Source of the DNA: Legionella sp.
GTDB taxonomy: Bacteria > Pseudomonadota > Gammaproteobacteria > Legionellales > Legionellaceae
NCBI GenBank assembly: GCA_031291095.1
Contig: JARLJR010000101.1
Span: forward strand, 1 to 38,820
Direction of reading: 5' to 3'
DNA: 38,820 nucleotides
Below the pieces are notes generated by a model. The model worked only from the letters and a program-made list of their open reading frames with translations. It searched no databases and was not told where the DNA came from. Each line of letters begins with the position of its first letter. Within the stretch, counting starts at the first letter, position 1. The translations under genes were made by a program, and so were the position numbers. This document shows positions 1 to 9,370 of the stretch, one piece after another.

Positions 1-119
1 ACTTTCAGGGTCCGAGTGAAATACCACTCAACAAGAGACCGAATATATGCCTGCATCTCAACCAATTTTGCTAAAAAATAGTGAACTTTTCCTTGCAAAA
101 CCGTAGGGTCCATATATGC

Positions 120-148
120 TTCGTCACTACGTTTCTCGCAAGGACGAA
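120..148. repeat. Decayed palindromic intergenic repeat
   Basis: The inverted ends TTCGTC (120-125) and GACGAA (143-148) enclose a core that resembles the common bacterial intergenic palindrome containing GCTTCGTC...CTCGCAA.GACG. It lies just past the stop of the minus-strand outer-membrane gene and could fold in its 3' UTR. There is no U-tract, so it is not called a terminator. The rest of positions 1-172 shows no gene I can support. Confidence 0.35.
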
Positions 149-172
149 ATTTACATATCCAGACTACATGGA

Positions 173-979
173 TTATTTTGTGTTCGTTTGGCTTCCAGCA
201 AAAATATAACTTACAGAAACCAATACTTCATTAGAATGGTAGGAACCAGGGTTCAAGGATTGATTTGACCAGGTTCCTTTCCCAGGGCCAGAACTAATTT
301 GTCCCAAGTCTTGATAGCTATATCCAACCGATAGGGTCCATTGCGGGGTAAGTTGTAGATCAACACCTGCACCAACATTGTACGTAAATTCACTGGTGCT
401 GAAATTGGCAAATTGTGGACTTACTCGCGGAGTTACACCCGTCGGCGCTCTTTCTTTATAATTAGAGGTTCTGTTAAACGAGCTTCCAATTCCTGCGTGC
501 GCAAAAGGAGAAAATTTTCCGTATTGAAAAAGATTAACTTTTGCAGAAGCCAGGAGCATATTTGCTGTTAAATCCCAATCGTATTTATAATTAGCAAATT
601 CTGGACCTAAATTTTGCAGAATGGTATTACCAATATTAGTCCTGAAAAAATACTTCCATACCGCACTAAAGGAATAGGATGGAAACCAGAAGCTATCATG
701 GTGCCAACGTCGTCCTAAAGCAAGGCTAATTACAGGTTCACTTTGATTGCGAGTGGAAAATAAACTATTACTGCGGGGGGCCAAAGGAGTTGGAGCATTA
801 TTAACTCTCATTAGATCATGCCATTGTGGATACTGTACGCCAGCCCCGAAAGAAACAACCCAATTTCCTGGCGAACTCCAAAATGGTTCCAAGTTGTTTT
901 CTGTATCTTGAGAGAAAGTAGGACTACTAAAAACAAATGCTAAAGTAGCAAGGCTGCGACAAAAAAAATTCCATCTCAT
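173..979 (-). CDS. Predicted outer-membrane beta-barrel protein
   Basis: The protein begins with a short basic stretch and a hydrophobic signal peptide ending near SPTFSQ. Alternating, aromatic-rich strands of OmpW/OmpA-like small-porin type follow, for example WVVSFGAGVQYPQW near the start and VLVSVSYIF as a likely last strand. A seven-residue polar tail ends the protein, instead of the usual terminal Phe. I chose the ATG at 979 because it places the signal peptide at the N-terminus. A longer reading would start at TTG 1048 and add 23 residues before the signal, with no good ribosome site. The length is 268 residues. The gene stands alone and is divergent from truA. I do not recognise a named family, and the function could be a porin or a structural surface protein. 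Confidence 0.6.
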   Translation of the reverse strand: MRWNFFCRSLATLAFVFSSPTFSQDTENNLEPFWSSPGNWVVSFGAGVQYPQWHDLMRVNNAPTPLAPRSNSLFSTRNQSEPVISLALGRRWHHDSFWFPSYSFSAVWKYFFRTNIGNTILQNLGPEFANYKYDWDLTANMLLASAKVNLFQYGKFSPFAHAGIGSSFNRTSNYKERAPTGVTPRVSPQFANFSTSEFTYNVGAGVDLQLTPQWTLSVGYSYQDLGQISSGPGKGTWSNQSLNPGSYHSNEVLVSVSYIFAGSQTNTK

Positions 980-1164
980 AGAATGCGTCTCAATGTGCTT
1001 TTTCGAAATAAAGCCCACGAAATTATCATGGCTATTCAAATGGATCAAGGAAAATAATTACTATCCGATGCTTGGGTAGATAAACTTTGAAAATGAATCG
1101 CCTAAAGGTATAGACAAAGCAAATACAGTAATATAAATTGACCCATTTTATTTAGGAATAATGA

Positions 1165-1953
1165 ATGCGTATTGCCTTGGTGCTTGAGTACGATGGTAGC
1201 CACTATCATGGCTGGCAAGCACAAACGGGCTTGCATACCGTGCAACAAGCCTTAGAACATGCTTTATCAAAAGTCGCCGATAGTCCTATTTCTGTGGTTT
1301 GTGCAGGTAGAACGGATACTGGGGTGCATGCAACCAATCAAGTGGTTCATTTTGATACAGATAAAGAGCGCAGTATAAGAGCGTGGATTCATGGTGCAAA
1401 TTCTTTTTTGCCTAAAGATGTTTGTGTTAAATGGGGCAAAGAACTTTCAGAAGAATTTAATGCACGGTACTCAGCAACAGCCAGAAGATATCGTTATATA
1501 ATTTACAATGGGGCGATTCGGCCTGCTTTACTGCGCAGTAATATGACGTGGCAATACAGGCAGTTGGATCACCGTTTAATGCATCAAGCCGCACAGTTTT
1601 TAGTCGGGGAGAAGGATTTTACTTCCTTTCGCTCTGTTGAATGTCAGTCAAACACACCGATGCGGAATATTCATAAAATCCAGGTAACTCGGGCCAATGA
1701 TTTAGTGATTATTGATATTACTGCAAATGCCTTTTTGCATCATATGGTACGTAATATAGCTGGTGTTTTAATTGCTGTAGGCTCAGGAAAACATCCAGTA
1801 TCTTGGGTCGAAGAGGTTTTAACTGCGCGTGATAGGCGATTAGGCGCCGAAACAGCACCCGCCTATGGTTTGTATTTAGTACAGGTGACTTATCCTCAAG
1901 AGTTTGGAATATTACAAAATAGTCCGGGACCGGCTTTTTTTTGGGAGAAATAA
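1165..1953 (+). CDS. truA: tRNA pseudouridine(38-40) synthase TruA
   Basis: TruA converts uridines 38, 39 and 40 in the anticodon arm of many tRNAs to pseudouridine. The family signature GRTDTGVHA is present around residues 48-56, with the catalytic aspartate in it. The C-terminal half carries the expected FLHHMVRNIAGVL motif. The length of 262 residues is close to the usual 260-270. The start ATG at 1165 follows an AGGAATA ribosome site. An ATG four bases upstream is out of frame. The stop codon directly abuts the trpF start, so the two are co-transcribed and probably translationally coupled. The truA-trpF neighbourhood is common in gammaproteobacteria. Confidence 0.96.
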   Translation: MRIALVLEYDGSHYHGWQAQTGLHTVQQALEHALSKVADSPISVVCAGRTDTGVHATNQVVHFDTDKERSIRAWIHGANSFLPKDVCVKWGKELSEEFNARYSATARRYRYIIYNGAIRPALLRSNMTWQYRQLDHRLMHQAAQFLVGEKDFTSFRSVECQSNTPMRNIHKIQVTRANDLVIIDITANAFLHHMVRNIAGVLIAVGSGKHPVSWVEEVLTARDRRLGAETAPAYGLYLVQVTYPQEFGILQNSPGPAFFWEK

Positions 1954-2589
1954 TTGAGTCCGTCGCGTGTGCGAGTCAAAATGTGTGGAATGACGCGTAG
2001 TGACGACATTGCGCATGCTGTTCACTTAGGCGTTGATGCGATAGGTTTAATTTTTTATCCCAAAAGCCCGCGCCATGTCACCGTTGAACAGGCTAAGACT
2101 TTATTAAAAAATAGTCCGCCATTTGTTGATGCAGTTGCTGTTTTGGTCGACCCTGAGGTGGAGTTAGTACAGCAAATTATTGAAGAACTGCCGATTCAAC
2201 TACTTCAGTTTCATGGCGCAGAATCGGTAGCATTCTGTCAGCAGTTTAATAAACCATTTATTAAAGCCATTCATTCAGATTCAAGTGCATACATTCAACA
2301 GATGGCACACGATTACGGTAATGCACGTGCTTTGTTGTTGGATACGCCCTCAAATACCGCAAGAGGGGGCACCGGGCTTACTTTTGATTGGGGAGTCATT
2401 CCCCGACGACTAGAGAAACCATATATATTAGCAGGTGGATTAGATGAATCGAATGTGTTGGATGCCATTAACAGCTGTCATCCTTATGCAATAGATTTAT
2501 GCAGTGGTATCGAAGCGTCTCCTGGAATAAAAGATCACACTAAGATGACGCAATTTATGAAGCGTATTTCAACGCTTGTCTTAAATTAA
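1954..2589 (+). CDS. trpF: Phosphoribosylanthranilate isomerase TrpF
   Basis: TrpF catalyses the Amadori rearrangement of phosphoribosylanthranilate to CdRP, the third step of tryptophan synthesis from chorismate. It has the (beta-alpha)8 barrel signatures: VKMCGMTR near residue 8 with the catalytic cysteine, LLLDTPS, LAGGLDESNV, and DLCSGIEASPGIKD at the phosphate site. The length is 211 residues, typical of the family. The start is TTG 1954, immediately after the truA stop, with GGAG at 1944-1947 providing good spacing. GTG at 1969 and ATG at 1981 are alternatives, but the later one would cut into the first strand. It heads a trpF-trpB-trpA run. The earlier pathway genes (trpE, G, D, C) are not in this window. 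Confidence 0.95.
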   Translation: MSPSRVRVKMCGMTRSDDIAHAVHLGVDAIGLIFYPKSPRHVTVEQAKTLLKNSPPFVDAVAVLVDPEVELVQQIIEELPIQLLQFHGAESVAFCQQFNKPFIKAIHSDSSAYIQQMAHDYGNARALLLDTPSNTARGGTGLTFDWGVIPRRLEKPYILAGGLDESNVLDAINSCHPYAIDLCSGIEASPGIKDHTKMTQFMKRISTLVLN

Positions 2590-2600
2590 ATACCATGACT

Positions 2601-2620
2601 ACTAGGTTCTACAACCTAGT
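2601..2620 (+). other. Perfect 8-bp hairpin between trpF and trpB
   Basis: ACTAGGTT and AACCTAGT pair perfectly around a four-base CTAC loop, in the 54-base gap between trpF and trpB. No U-tract follows, so it is unlikely to be a strong terminator. It may mark an RNA-processing or stability element that adjusts TrpB and TrpA levels relative to TrpF. Confidence 0.5.
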
Positions 2621-2643
2621 TTACATAGTGAGGTATATACGCA

Positions 2644-3843
2644 ATGAATAAAAAAGAACTTCCTGATGAACACGGGCACTTTGGTCCTTACGGCGGAATT
2701 TTTGTCGCAGATACATTGATGCATGCCTTAAAAGAATTAGAACAAGCTTACAATAAGTATCGCCATGATCCTGAGTTTTTGGCAGAACTAAGTCGGGAAT
2801 TAAATTATTTTGTGGGCCGTCCTAGTCCACTTTATCATGCAGAACGTTTAAGTAAGCTGGTTGGTGGGGCACAAATTTATCTTAAGCGGGAAGATTTAAA
2901 TCACACCGGCGCACATAAAGTGAATAACACAGTAGGTCAAGCTTTGCTCGCTAAACGTATGGGCAAAACACGGATCATTGCTGAAACGGGCGCAGGACAG
3001 CATGGTGTTGCTTCAGCAACAGTAGCTGCTAAGTTAGGCTTTGAATGTGTCGTTTACATGGGCGCTGAAGATGTAAAACGTCAAGCAACTAATGTCTATC
3101 GGATGAAATTATTGGGTGCAGAAGTAGTGCCTGTAACTGCAGGTTCGAAAACATTAAAAGATGCACTAAATGAGGCAATGCGTGATTGGGTCAGTCATAT
3201 TGACGATACCTTTTATATTATTGGAACGGTGGCTGGTCCTCATCCTTACCCTCAGATGGTTCGCGATTTTCAGACCGTTATTGGCATAGAGGCTCGCGCC
3301 CAATTCTTAGAAGAAAAAGGACAGTTACCTGATGCGTTAGTGGCATGTATTGGTGGTGGCTCAAATGCAATCGGCTTATTTTATCCCTTCCTTAAGGATG
3401 ATTCAGTAGCTATTTATGGTGTTGAGGCTGGTGGTAAAGGTTTGGAGAGTGGCGAGCATTCTGCTTCTCTAATTGCTGGAAAGCCTGGAGTATTGCATGG
3501 TAATCGCACTTATTTACTTTGCGATGAGCATGGACAAATTCAAGATACCCATTCGATTTCAGCAGGCCTTGATTACCCCGGGGTTGGACCAGAGCATGCT
3601 TATTTAAAAGACCTTGGCCGAGTTAAATATGAAGCCATTAATGATGACGAAGCCTTAGATGCGTTTCGTACCCTGACTCGTGTAGAAGGGATTATGCCTG
3701 CATTAGAGTCTAGCCATGCGGTGGCCTATGCGATGAAATTGGCAAAGACAATGGAAAAGAACCAAAACATTATCGTGAATTTATCCGGTCGTGGTGATAA
3801 AGACATGCATACTGTTGCAAGTATTGATGGGATTAGCGTATGA
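2644..3843 (+). CDS. trpB: Tryptophan synthase beta subunit
   Basis: TrpB joins indole, channelled from TrpA, to serine-derived aminoacrylate and so makes tryptophan, using pyridoxal phosphate. The PLP lysine is K92 in HTGAHKVNN. The catalytic glutamate is E114 in AETGAGQHG. The phosphate-binding GGGSN loop lies at 237-241. The length of 399 residues matches the family. The gene overlaps trpA by four bases (ATGA at 3840-3843), the classic arrangement that balances production of the two subunits of the alpha2beta2 complex. No missing active-site residue was seen. Confidence 0.97.
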   Translation: MNKKELPDEHGHFGPYGGIFVADTLMHALKELEQAYNKYRHDPEFLAELSRELNYFVGRPSPLYHAERLSKLVGGAQIYLKREDLNHTGAHKVNNTVGQALLAKRMGKTRIIAETGAGQHGVASATVAAKLGFECVVYMGAEDVKRQATNVYRMKLLGAEVVPVTAGSKTLKDALNEAMRDWVSHIDDTFYIIGTVAGPHPYPQMVRDFQTVIGIEARAQFLEEKGQLPDALVACIGGGSNAIGLFYPFLKDDSVAIYGVEAGGKGLESGEHSASLIAGKPGVLHGNRTYLLCDEHGQIQDTHSISAGLDYPGVGPEHAYLKDLGRVKYEAINDDEALDAFRTLTRVEGIMPALESSHAVAYAMKLAKTMEKNQNIIVNLSGRGDKDMHTVASIDGISV

Positions 3844-4646
3844 ACCGAATAGACAAAGTTTTAGCCAAAATAAAAGCCAGTGGCAGAAAAATGCTAAGCC
3901 CCTATATTACTGCGGGCGATCCTTATCCTGAGATAACCGTACAGTTGATGCATGAGTTGGTAAAGGCGGGGGCTGATGTTTTAGAATTAGGTATCCCTTT
4001 TTCTGACCCTATGGCTGAAGGAATCGTAATCCAGCACGCTATGGAGCGTGCTTTAGCACACCAAGTGCATACTACAGACGTATTACGTATGGTCAGTGAG
4101 TTTCGACAACAAGATAAAGAAACCCCTATTGTGATCATGGGGTATTTAAATCCCATCGAACAATATGGCTATGAGTTGTTTGCTCAACATGCAATTGATG
4201 CTGGGGTGGATGGCACGATTTTAGTGGATTTACCGCCTGAAGAGAGTACGGATATCAATTCTATTTGGCAAAAGCATGGCTTATATAGTATTTTTCTTTG
4301 CTCACCAACAACTACTGATGAGCGCATGGCTTTAATTCAAGAGCATGCTCAAGGCTATTTATATTATGTTTCTTTAAAAGGGGTAACCGGGTCGAGTACT
4401 CTTGATGCTGCTTCATTAAAGGCACAATATCAACAACGCAAGGCGCAGGTAAGCTTGCCTTTGATGGTTGGCTTCGGCATAAAAACCCCGGAGATGGCTG
4501 CAGAGGTTGCCAGCTTTGCTGATGGTGTTATTGTTGGTGCTGCTTTGATTAATCAGATTTTAGAGGCATATCAGGCAAAACATGATATGCTGCAAGCCGG
4601 AGCAAGCTTAATACATTCTATGCGCTGTGCGATGGATAAGCGATGA
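3840..4646 (+). CDS. trpA: Tryptophan synthase alpha subunit
   Basis: TrpA cleaves indole-3-glycerol phosphate to indole and glyceraldehyde 3-phosphate in a TIM barrel, and passes indole to TrpB. It is 268 residues long. The general acid/base E49 is present in [11 protein letters not shown]. The residue that is Asp60 in E. coli is Glu here (PMAEG at residues 57-61), followed by an unusual Ile where Pro is common. The phosphate-binding [10 protein letters not shown] and GVIVGAALI segments are intact. The start ATG overlaps the trpB stop by four bases. After the gene come 84 bases with no clear terminator before glnS, so read-through into glnS is possible. Confidence 0.96.
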   Translation: MNRIDKVLAKIKASGRKMLSPYITAGDPYPEITVQLMHELVKAGADVLELGIPFSDPMAEGIVIQHAMERALAHQVHTTDVLRMVSEFRQQDKETPIVIMGYLNPIEQYGYELFAQHAIDAGVDGTILVDLPPEESTDINSIWQKHGLYSIFLCSPTTTDERMALIQEHAQGYLYYVSLKGVTGSSTLDAASLKAQYQQRKAQVSLPLMVGFGIKTPEMAAEVASFADGVIVGAALINQILEAYQAKHDMLQAGASLIHSMRCAMDKR

Positions 4647-4730
4647 TTAAGATGGTTGGGCTTTGGCCTGACCTATAAAACAAGTATTTAATAACGATCG
4701 AACGATCACATGGAAACGATGGAAAAACCG

Positions 4731-6386
4731 ATGACAGAATTAACCGAAAAACGAGCACATTTTATCAGACAATTGATTACTGATGAGCTAGCTAGCGGCA
4801 AACATAAATCATTAGTGACGCGCTTCCCGCCAGAGCCTAATGGTTATTTGCACGTAGGGCATGCTAAATCCATTTGCCTCAATTTTGGTTTGGCGCAAGA
4901 ATTTGGTGGTATCTGTTATCTGCGATTCGACGATACAAATCCCATCAAGGAAGAAGAAGAATACGTTAATGCCATTATTGATGATGTGCGTTGGTTGGGT
5001 TTTGAATGGTGTGATATGACCCATTCATCTGATTATTACAATGAGCTTTATGAATTCGCCGTGTTATTAATCAAAACTGACTTGGCTTATGTAGACAGTT
5101 TGAGCATGGAAGAAATTCGTGCTTATCGTGGAACTTTGCAAGAGCCAGGACGTGAAAGCCCATACCGTAATCGACCTATGGAAGAAAGCCTTGATTTATT
5201 TAAGCGCATGAAAGCCGGTGAGTTTGCTGATGGCACGCATGTATTAAGAGCAAAAATTGACATGCAATCGGGTAACATTAATATGCGTGATCCGGTTTTA
5301 TACCGTATTCGCCACGCGCATCATCAACGTACAGGTGATGAGTGGTGTATTTACCCAATGTATGATTATGCGCATCCTATTTCAGACGCATTAGAGAAAA
5401 TTACTCATTCTTTATGTACTTTGGAGTTCCAGGATCATCGACCATTGTATGATTGGCTTATTGATAATTTACCAGTACCTGCAAAACCAGTACAAACTGA
5501 ATTTGCCCGTTTGAACTTATCTCATACAGTAACTTCTAAGCGTAAGTTGCGCGAGTTGGTTGAAAAAAATGCGGTTTCAGGTTGGGATGATCCGCGTATG
5601 CCCACATTACGTGGTATGCGTAAACGTGGATACCCGCCAGCAGCGATTCGCCAATTTTGTGAAATGATCGGTATTTCGCGTAGTGATTCAGTTATTGACA
5701 TGACTTTATTAGAAGAGTGTGTTCGCGCTGAATTAAACCGAACTGCGAAGCGTGCTTTGTGTGTGATGGATCCTTTAAAGGTTGTCATCGAAAACTATCC
5801 TGAAGGAAAAGTTGAGCAGCTTAATGCATCGTATAACCAACAAGATCCTGAAGCGGGCGGACGCGAACTTCCTTTTACGAGAGAGCTTTATATTGAACGC
5901 TCTGATTTTATGGAAGAGCCTCCTAAGAAATTCTTCCGTTTATCACCAGGCGCTGAAGTACGTTTGCGTCATGCTTATGTAATTAAGTGTCATGAAGTAA
6001 TTCATAACGAGCAAGGTGAGGTGGTTGAGCTACGTTGTACCTATGATGAGAATACATTAGGAAAAAATCCTGAAGATAGAAAAGTCAAAGGAGTTATCCA
6101 TTGGGTATCGAGCGAGCATGCTTATCCAGTAACTGTTTTACAATATGATCGCCTGTTTACTGATGCGAATCCTGCTCGTGAAGACGATTTCTTTCAATTT
6201 TTAAATCATGATTCATTACAAACGATGCAAGGACTTTGTGAACCTTCCTTAGCTCATCAGCCAGAAGGTGAAGTATTCCAATTTGAACGATTGGGCTATT
6301 ATTGTGTTAATGAGAAAAAAGACGGGCGCGTGAGTGTTTTCCACCGTGTGGTTGATTTGAAAGATACTTGGGGAAAAGTGAGCTAA
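4731..6386 (+). CDS. glnS: Glutaminyl-tRNA synthetase
   Basis: GlnS charges tRNA-Gln with glutamine (class Ib). The HIGH region PPEPNGYLHVGH is at residues 33-44 and the KMSKS equivalent is TSKRKL. The beta-barrel anticodon-binding domain follows. From ATG 4731 the length is 551 residues, and the N-terminus MTELTEKRAHFIRQ lines up residue for residue with that of the E. coli enzyme as I recall it. That is why I prefer this start over ATG 4710 or 4719, which have poorer ribosome sites. cysS follows after nine bases with an AGGGG ribosome site, so the two synthetases form one transcription unit. Confidence 0.96.
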   Translation: MTELTEKRAHFIRQLITDELASGKHKSLVTRFPPEPNGYLHVGHAKSICLNFGLAQEFGGICYLRFDDTNPIKEEEEYVNAIIDDVRWLGFEWCDMTHSSDYYNELYEFAVLLIKTDLAYVDSLSMEEIRAYRGTLQEPGRESPYRNRPMEESLDLFKRMKAGEFADGTHVLRAKIDMQSGNINMRDPVLYRIRHAHHQRTGDEWCIYPMYDYAHPISDALEKITHSLCTLEFQDHRPLYDWLIDNLPVPAKPVQTEFARLNLSHTVTSKRKLRELVEKNAVSGWDDPRMPTLRGMRKRGYPPAAIRQFCEMIGISRSDSVIDMTLLEECVRAELNRTAKRALCVMDPLKVVIENYPEGKVEQLNASYNQQDPEAGGRELPFTRELYIERSDFMEEPPKKFFRLSPGAEVRLRHAYVIKCHEVIHNEQGEVVELRCTYDENTLGKNPEDRKVKGVIHWVSSEHAYPVTVLQYDRLFTDANPAREDDFFQFLNHDSLQTMQGLCEPSLAHQPEGEVFQFERLGYYCVNEKKDGRVSVFHRVVDLKDTWGKVS

Positions 6387-6395
6387 GGGGCAGAA

Positions 6396-7763
6396 ATGTT
6401 ACATTTATTTAATTCGCTAACTAGAACAAAAGAGCCGTTTGTTTCCATTAATCCAGGAAAGATCGGGATGTATGTTTGTGGTATTACGGTTTATGACCAC
6501 TGCCATTTAGGCCATGCACGCTCTATGGTGTCTTTTGATGTGATTGTGCGTTATCTGCGCTCCCAAGGCTATGATGTTACCTTTGTACGTAATATTACCG
6601 ACATTGATGACAAAATTATCGCGCGTGCCAATGAGCGTGGTATTCCTATTGAGGAATTAACCGCGCATTACATTGCGGCCATGCATGAAGACATGCAGGC
6701 TTTAAATATTTTGCCACCTGATTATGAACCAAGAGCAACAGAACATATTGCTACGATTATCCGTTTAATTGAGCGTTTACTCGCTAAAGGTAATGCTTAT
6801 GTGAGTGATAATGGTGATGTGTACTACCAAGTGGATAGCTTTGCTGATTACGGTAAGTTATCGCATAAAGATTTGGAAGGTTTGATGTCTGGTGCGCGCA
6901 TTGAAGTAGTGAAAGAAAAGCGCTCGCCACTTGATTTTGTGTTGTGGAAAAAAGCCAAAGCGGGTGAGCCAAGTTGGTCTTCACCTTGGGGAGAAGGGCG
7001 TCCTGGATGGCATATTGAATGCTCCGCGATGGCGATGGAAGAGCTTGGAGAGCAATTTGATATTCATGGTGGTGGTTTGGATTTACAGTTCCCACATCAT
7101 GAAAATGAAATTGCGCAAAGTGAAGCCGCTACATGCAAGCCATTTGCTAATTATTGGATGCATGTTGGTATGTTGCAGGTAAATAATGAAAAAATGTCTA
7201 AATCATTAGGTAATTTTTTCACGATTGCTGACGTATTAAACGCGCATCATCCTGAAGTTGTCCGTTATTTCTTGTTAAGTAGCCATTACCGTAGTCCATT
7301 AAATTACTCTGAAGAGAATTTGGTAAATGCTAAAAAGGCATTAACTCGTCTTTACCAAACCATGAAAGATGTATCGATTTTGAGTAATGGTGAGTTGGAT
7401 GAGCATTGGATTGCTGAATTTAACAAGGCAATGAACGATGATTTTAACACGCCAGTTGCTTTATCTGTTTTATTCCAGTTAAGTCATGAAGTGAATAAAA
7501 ACGCCAACCCAGTTTTAGCTGCAACCTTAAAGCACCTTGCCGAAGTAATGGGATTATTGCAGTCGGACGCGTCAGAATTTTTGCAAGCAGGCCTTGCAGA
7601 TGATGACAAGGTGATAATCGAACAATTAATTGCCCAACGCCTACAAGCAAGAGCCGACCGTAATTGGGAACGCGCCGATCAAATCCGTGTCGAATTACTC
7701 GAGCAAGGAATTGAATTAGAAGACGGCCCCAAGGGAACTACATGGCGAAAGTTAGTTAAGTAA
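6396..7763 (+). CDS. cysS: Cysteinyl-tRNA synthetase
   Basis: CysS attaches cysteine to tRNA-Cys. All four zinc ligands that discriminate cysteine are visible: C28, C209, H234 and E238. HLGH is at 37-40 and KMSKS at 266-270. The length of 455 residues fits the family (about 460). The C-terminal anticodon-binding helix bundle ends in GPKGTTWRK. It is the last gene of the plus-strand block and ends at a two-way terminator shared with the convergent lspE. Confidence 0.97.
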   Translation: MLHLFNSLTRTKEPFVSINPGKIGMYVCGITVYDHCHLGHARSMVSFDVIVRYLRSQGYDVTFVRNITDIDDKIIARANERGIPIEELTAHYIAAMHEDMQALNILPPDYEPRATEHIATIIRLIERLLAKGNAYVSDNGDVYYQVDSFADYGKLSHKDLEGLMSGARIEVVKEKRSPLDFVLWKKAKAGEPSWSSPWGEGRPGWHIECSAMAMEELGEQFDIHGGGLDLQFPHHENEIAQSEAATCKPFANYWMHVGMLQVNNEKMSKSLGNFFTIADVLNAHHPEVVRYFLLSSHYRSPLNYSEENLVNAKKALTRLYQTMKDVSILSNGELDEHWIAEFNKAMNDDFNTPVALSVLFQLSHEVNKNANPVLAATLKHLAEVMGLLQSDASEFLQAGLADDDKVIIEQLIAQRLQARADRNWERADQIRVELLEQGIELEDGPKGTTWRKLVK

Positions 7764-7879
7764 AAAGGAAAACCTGGTTGCAAGCAACCAGGCTACGCCA
7801 AAGAAATTTCACAAGTAAAATCATAGTAGTTATAACATTAAGTGTAGCCTGGTTGCTTGCAACCGGGGTTTTCTTTTAT
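7763..7879. terminator. Two-way terminator from two copies of a palindrome
   Basis: Two near-identical 20-bp palindromes, CCTGGTTGC-AA-GCAACCAGG at 7773-7792 and CCTGGTTGC-TT-GCAACCGGG at 7848-7867, sit in inverted order between the convergent genes cysS and lspE. Flanking AAAAGGAAAA and TTTTCTTTT give a U-tract on both strands, so each strand has a hairpin plus U-rich tail. The two units can also pair with each other into one long stem. A third unit is at 27226. Confidence 0.85.
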
Positions 7880-9367
7880 TTAATTCTGCGTGGTCACACG
7901 AAGCACTTCTGCTAAAGATGTATCACCTGCTAGAACTCGCTTAAAACCATCATCACGAATACTCGGCATGGTGGGTCTTAAATATTCCTCCATCAGCTGT
8001 AAATTTTCATTCCGATGAATCATGCCTCTTAAGGTGTCATCAATGGTGATTAATTCGTAAATACTGGTTCGGCCTCGATATCCCAGGTGATTGCACAAAT
8101 CACAGCCCTTAGGTTCATATACTTTAGATAAATCTGCATCAGGGGGAAGGTTCATTAGTTCTTTTTCATCATCTCTTAATTGATGTAGTGTTTTACAATG
8201 AGGGCAAAGTCTACGAACTAGGCGTTGTGCAATCAAACCAACAATACTTGAGGATAAAAGAAATGATTCCACACCCATATCACGTAAACGCGTTAATGCA
8301 CCTAATGCGCTATTGGTATGTAAAGTGGATAGCACCAAGTGTCCAGTTAAACTCGCCTGTACCGCGATTTCAGCTGTTTCCAGGTCACGAATTTCCCCAA
8401 TCATAACCACATCTGGATCTTGACGTAAAATAGCTCTTAATCCCTTAGCAAAAGTCATTTGGACTTTTGTATTAACCTGAGTTTGGCCTATCCCTTTTAA
8501 ATCATATTCAATAGGGTCTTCAATGGTTAAAATATTTCGCGAAACCTCATTTAGCTCCGTAAGCATCGCATACAATGAGGTTGTTTTTCCCGAGCCTGTA
8601 GGGCCGGTAACTAAAATAATCCCATGAGGTTCGGCAATTAATTGGCGAATGGTTACTAACGCCGAGGCCGGCATACCTAAAAGGTTCAAATCCAATTGTG
8701 CCGCTTGCTTATCTAAAATCCGCAACACTACGCGTTCGCCATGATTGGAGGGTAGGGTAGATACGCGCACGTCAATATTATGCCCACCGATACGCAATGA
8801 AATACGACCATCTTGCGGTATGCGTTTTTCCGCGATATCAAGCTTTGCCATCACCTTTACCCTGGAAATAACTAAAGGAGCAATGGCGCGTTGAATCTCT
8901 AATACCTCATGCAAAACACCATCAATACGATTACGAACTAATACGCGATCCTCATAGGTTTCAATATGAATATCTGATGCTTTTTGTTTTATTGCTTGCG
9001 TAAATAAGGCATTAAGTAAACGGATAATTGGGGCATCATCCTGATTTTCTAACAAGTCTTCACTGACAGGAAGCTGGCTGGCTAATAATGAAAGGTCCAT
9101 ATCCTCTTCCATTCCACCAGCCGCTTCTAAAATAGATGATTTAGATTGATAAGTATTTGCCAGATGCTGTTGAAAAGCTGCTTCATCAACCTGTTTTAAT
9201 AACAACTCACACTGCAATAACCGTTTCACTTCAGCAAGCGATTGCAGGGAGACAATGGGCAGATGGTAAATAACCGCTTTTCTATCGACCAGCTCGCTTC
9301 CAACAACAATTCCATGGTTCTTCGCAAAACTGTATGGAATTTTAAGTGATTTATCTTCAGCATCCAT
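7880..9367 (-). CDS. lspE: Type II secretion ATPase LspE (GspE)
   Basis: This is the cytoplasmic hexameric ATPase that powers pseudopilus assembly in the Lsp type II system. It has the N-terminal GspL-binding domain, Walker A GPTGSGKT at 255-262 with K261, an Asp box, Walker B VVMIGE at 320-325, the His box LSTLHTN, and the four-cysteine zinc site typical of GspE (C388, C391, C422, C425). The length is 495 residues. It starts three bases after the lspD stop, so lspD-lspE is an operon. The inner-membrane genes (lspC, F to M) are not here. This fits a dispersed Lsp gene set. PilB is less likely, given the pairing with the secretin and the sequence start. Confidence 0.93.
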   Translation of the reverse strand: MDAEDKSLKIPYSFAKNHGIVVGSELVDRKAVIYHLPIVSLQSLAEVKRLLQCELLLKQVDEAAFQQHLANTYQSKSSILEAAGGMEEDMDLSLLASQLPVSEDLLENQDDAPIIRLLNALFTQAIKQKASDIHIETYEDRVLVRNRIDGVLHEVLEIQRAIAPLVISRVKVMAKLDIAEKRIPQDGRISLRIGGHNIDVRVSTLPSNHGERVVLRILDKQAAQLDLNLLGMPASALVTIRQLIAEPHGIILVTGPTGSGKTTSLYAMLTELNEVSRNILTIEDPIEYDLKGIGQTQVNTKVQMTFAKGLRAILRQDPDVVMIGEIRDLETAEIAVQASLTGHLVLSTLHTNSALGALTRLRDMGVESFLLSSSIVGLIAQRLVRRLCPHCKTLHQLRDDEKELMNLPPDADLSKVYEPKGCDLCNHLGYRGRTSIYELITIDDTLRGMIHRNENLQLMEEYLRPTMPSIRDDGFKRVLAGDTSLAEVLRVTTQN

Positions 9368-9370
9368 GGC

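Noticed and set aside
2601-2620. TrpR operator between trpF and trpB
   Set aside because: ACTAG and CTAGT occur as in the E. coli operator, but they are 10 bases apart instead of 4, and the site is inside an operon. A hairpin is the simpler reading.
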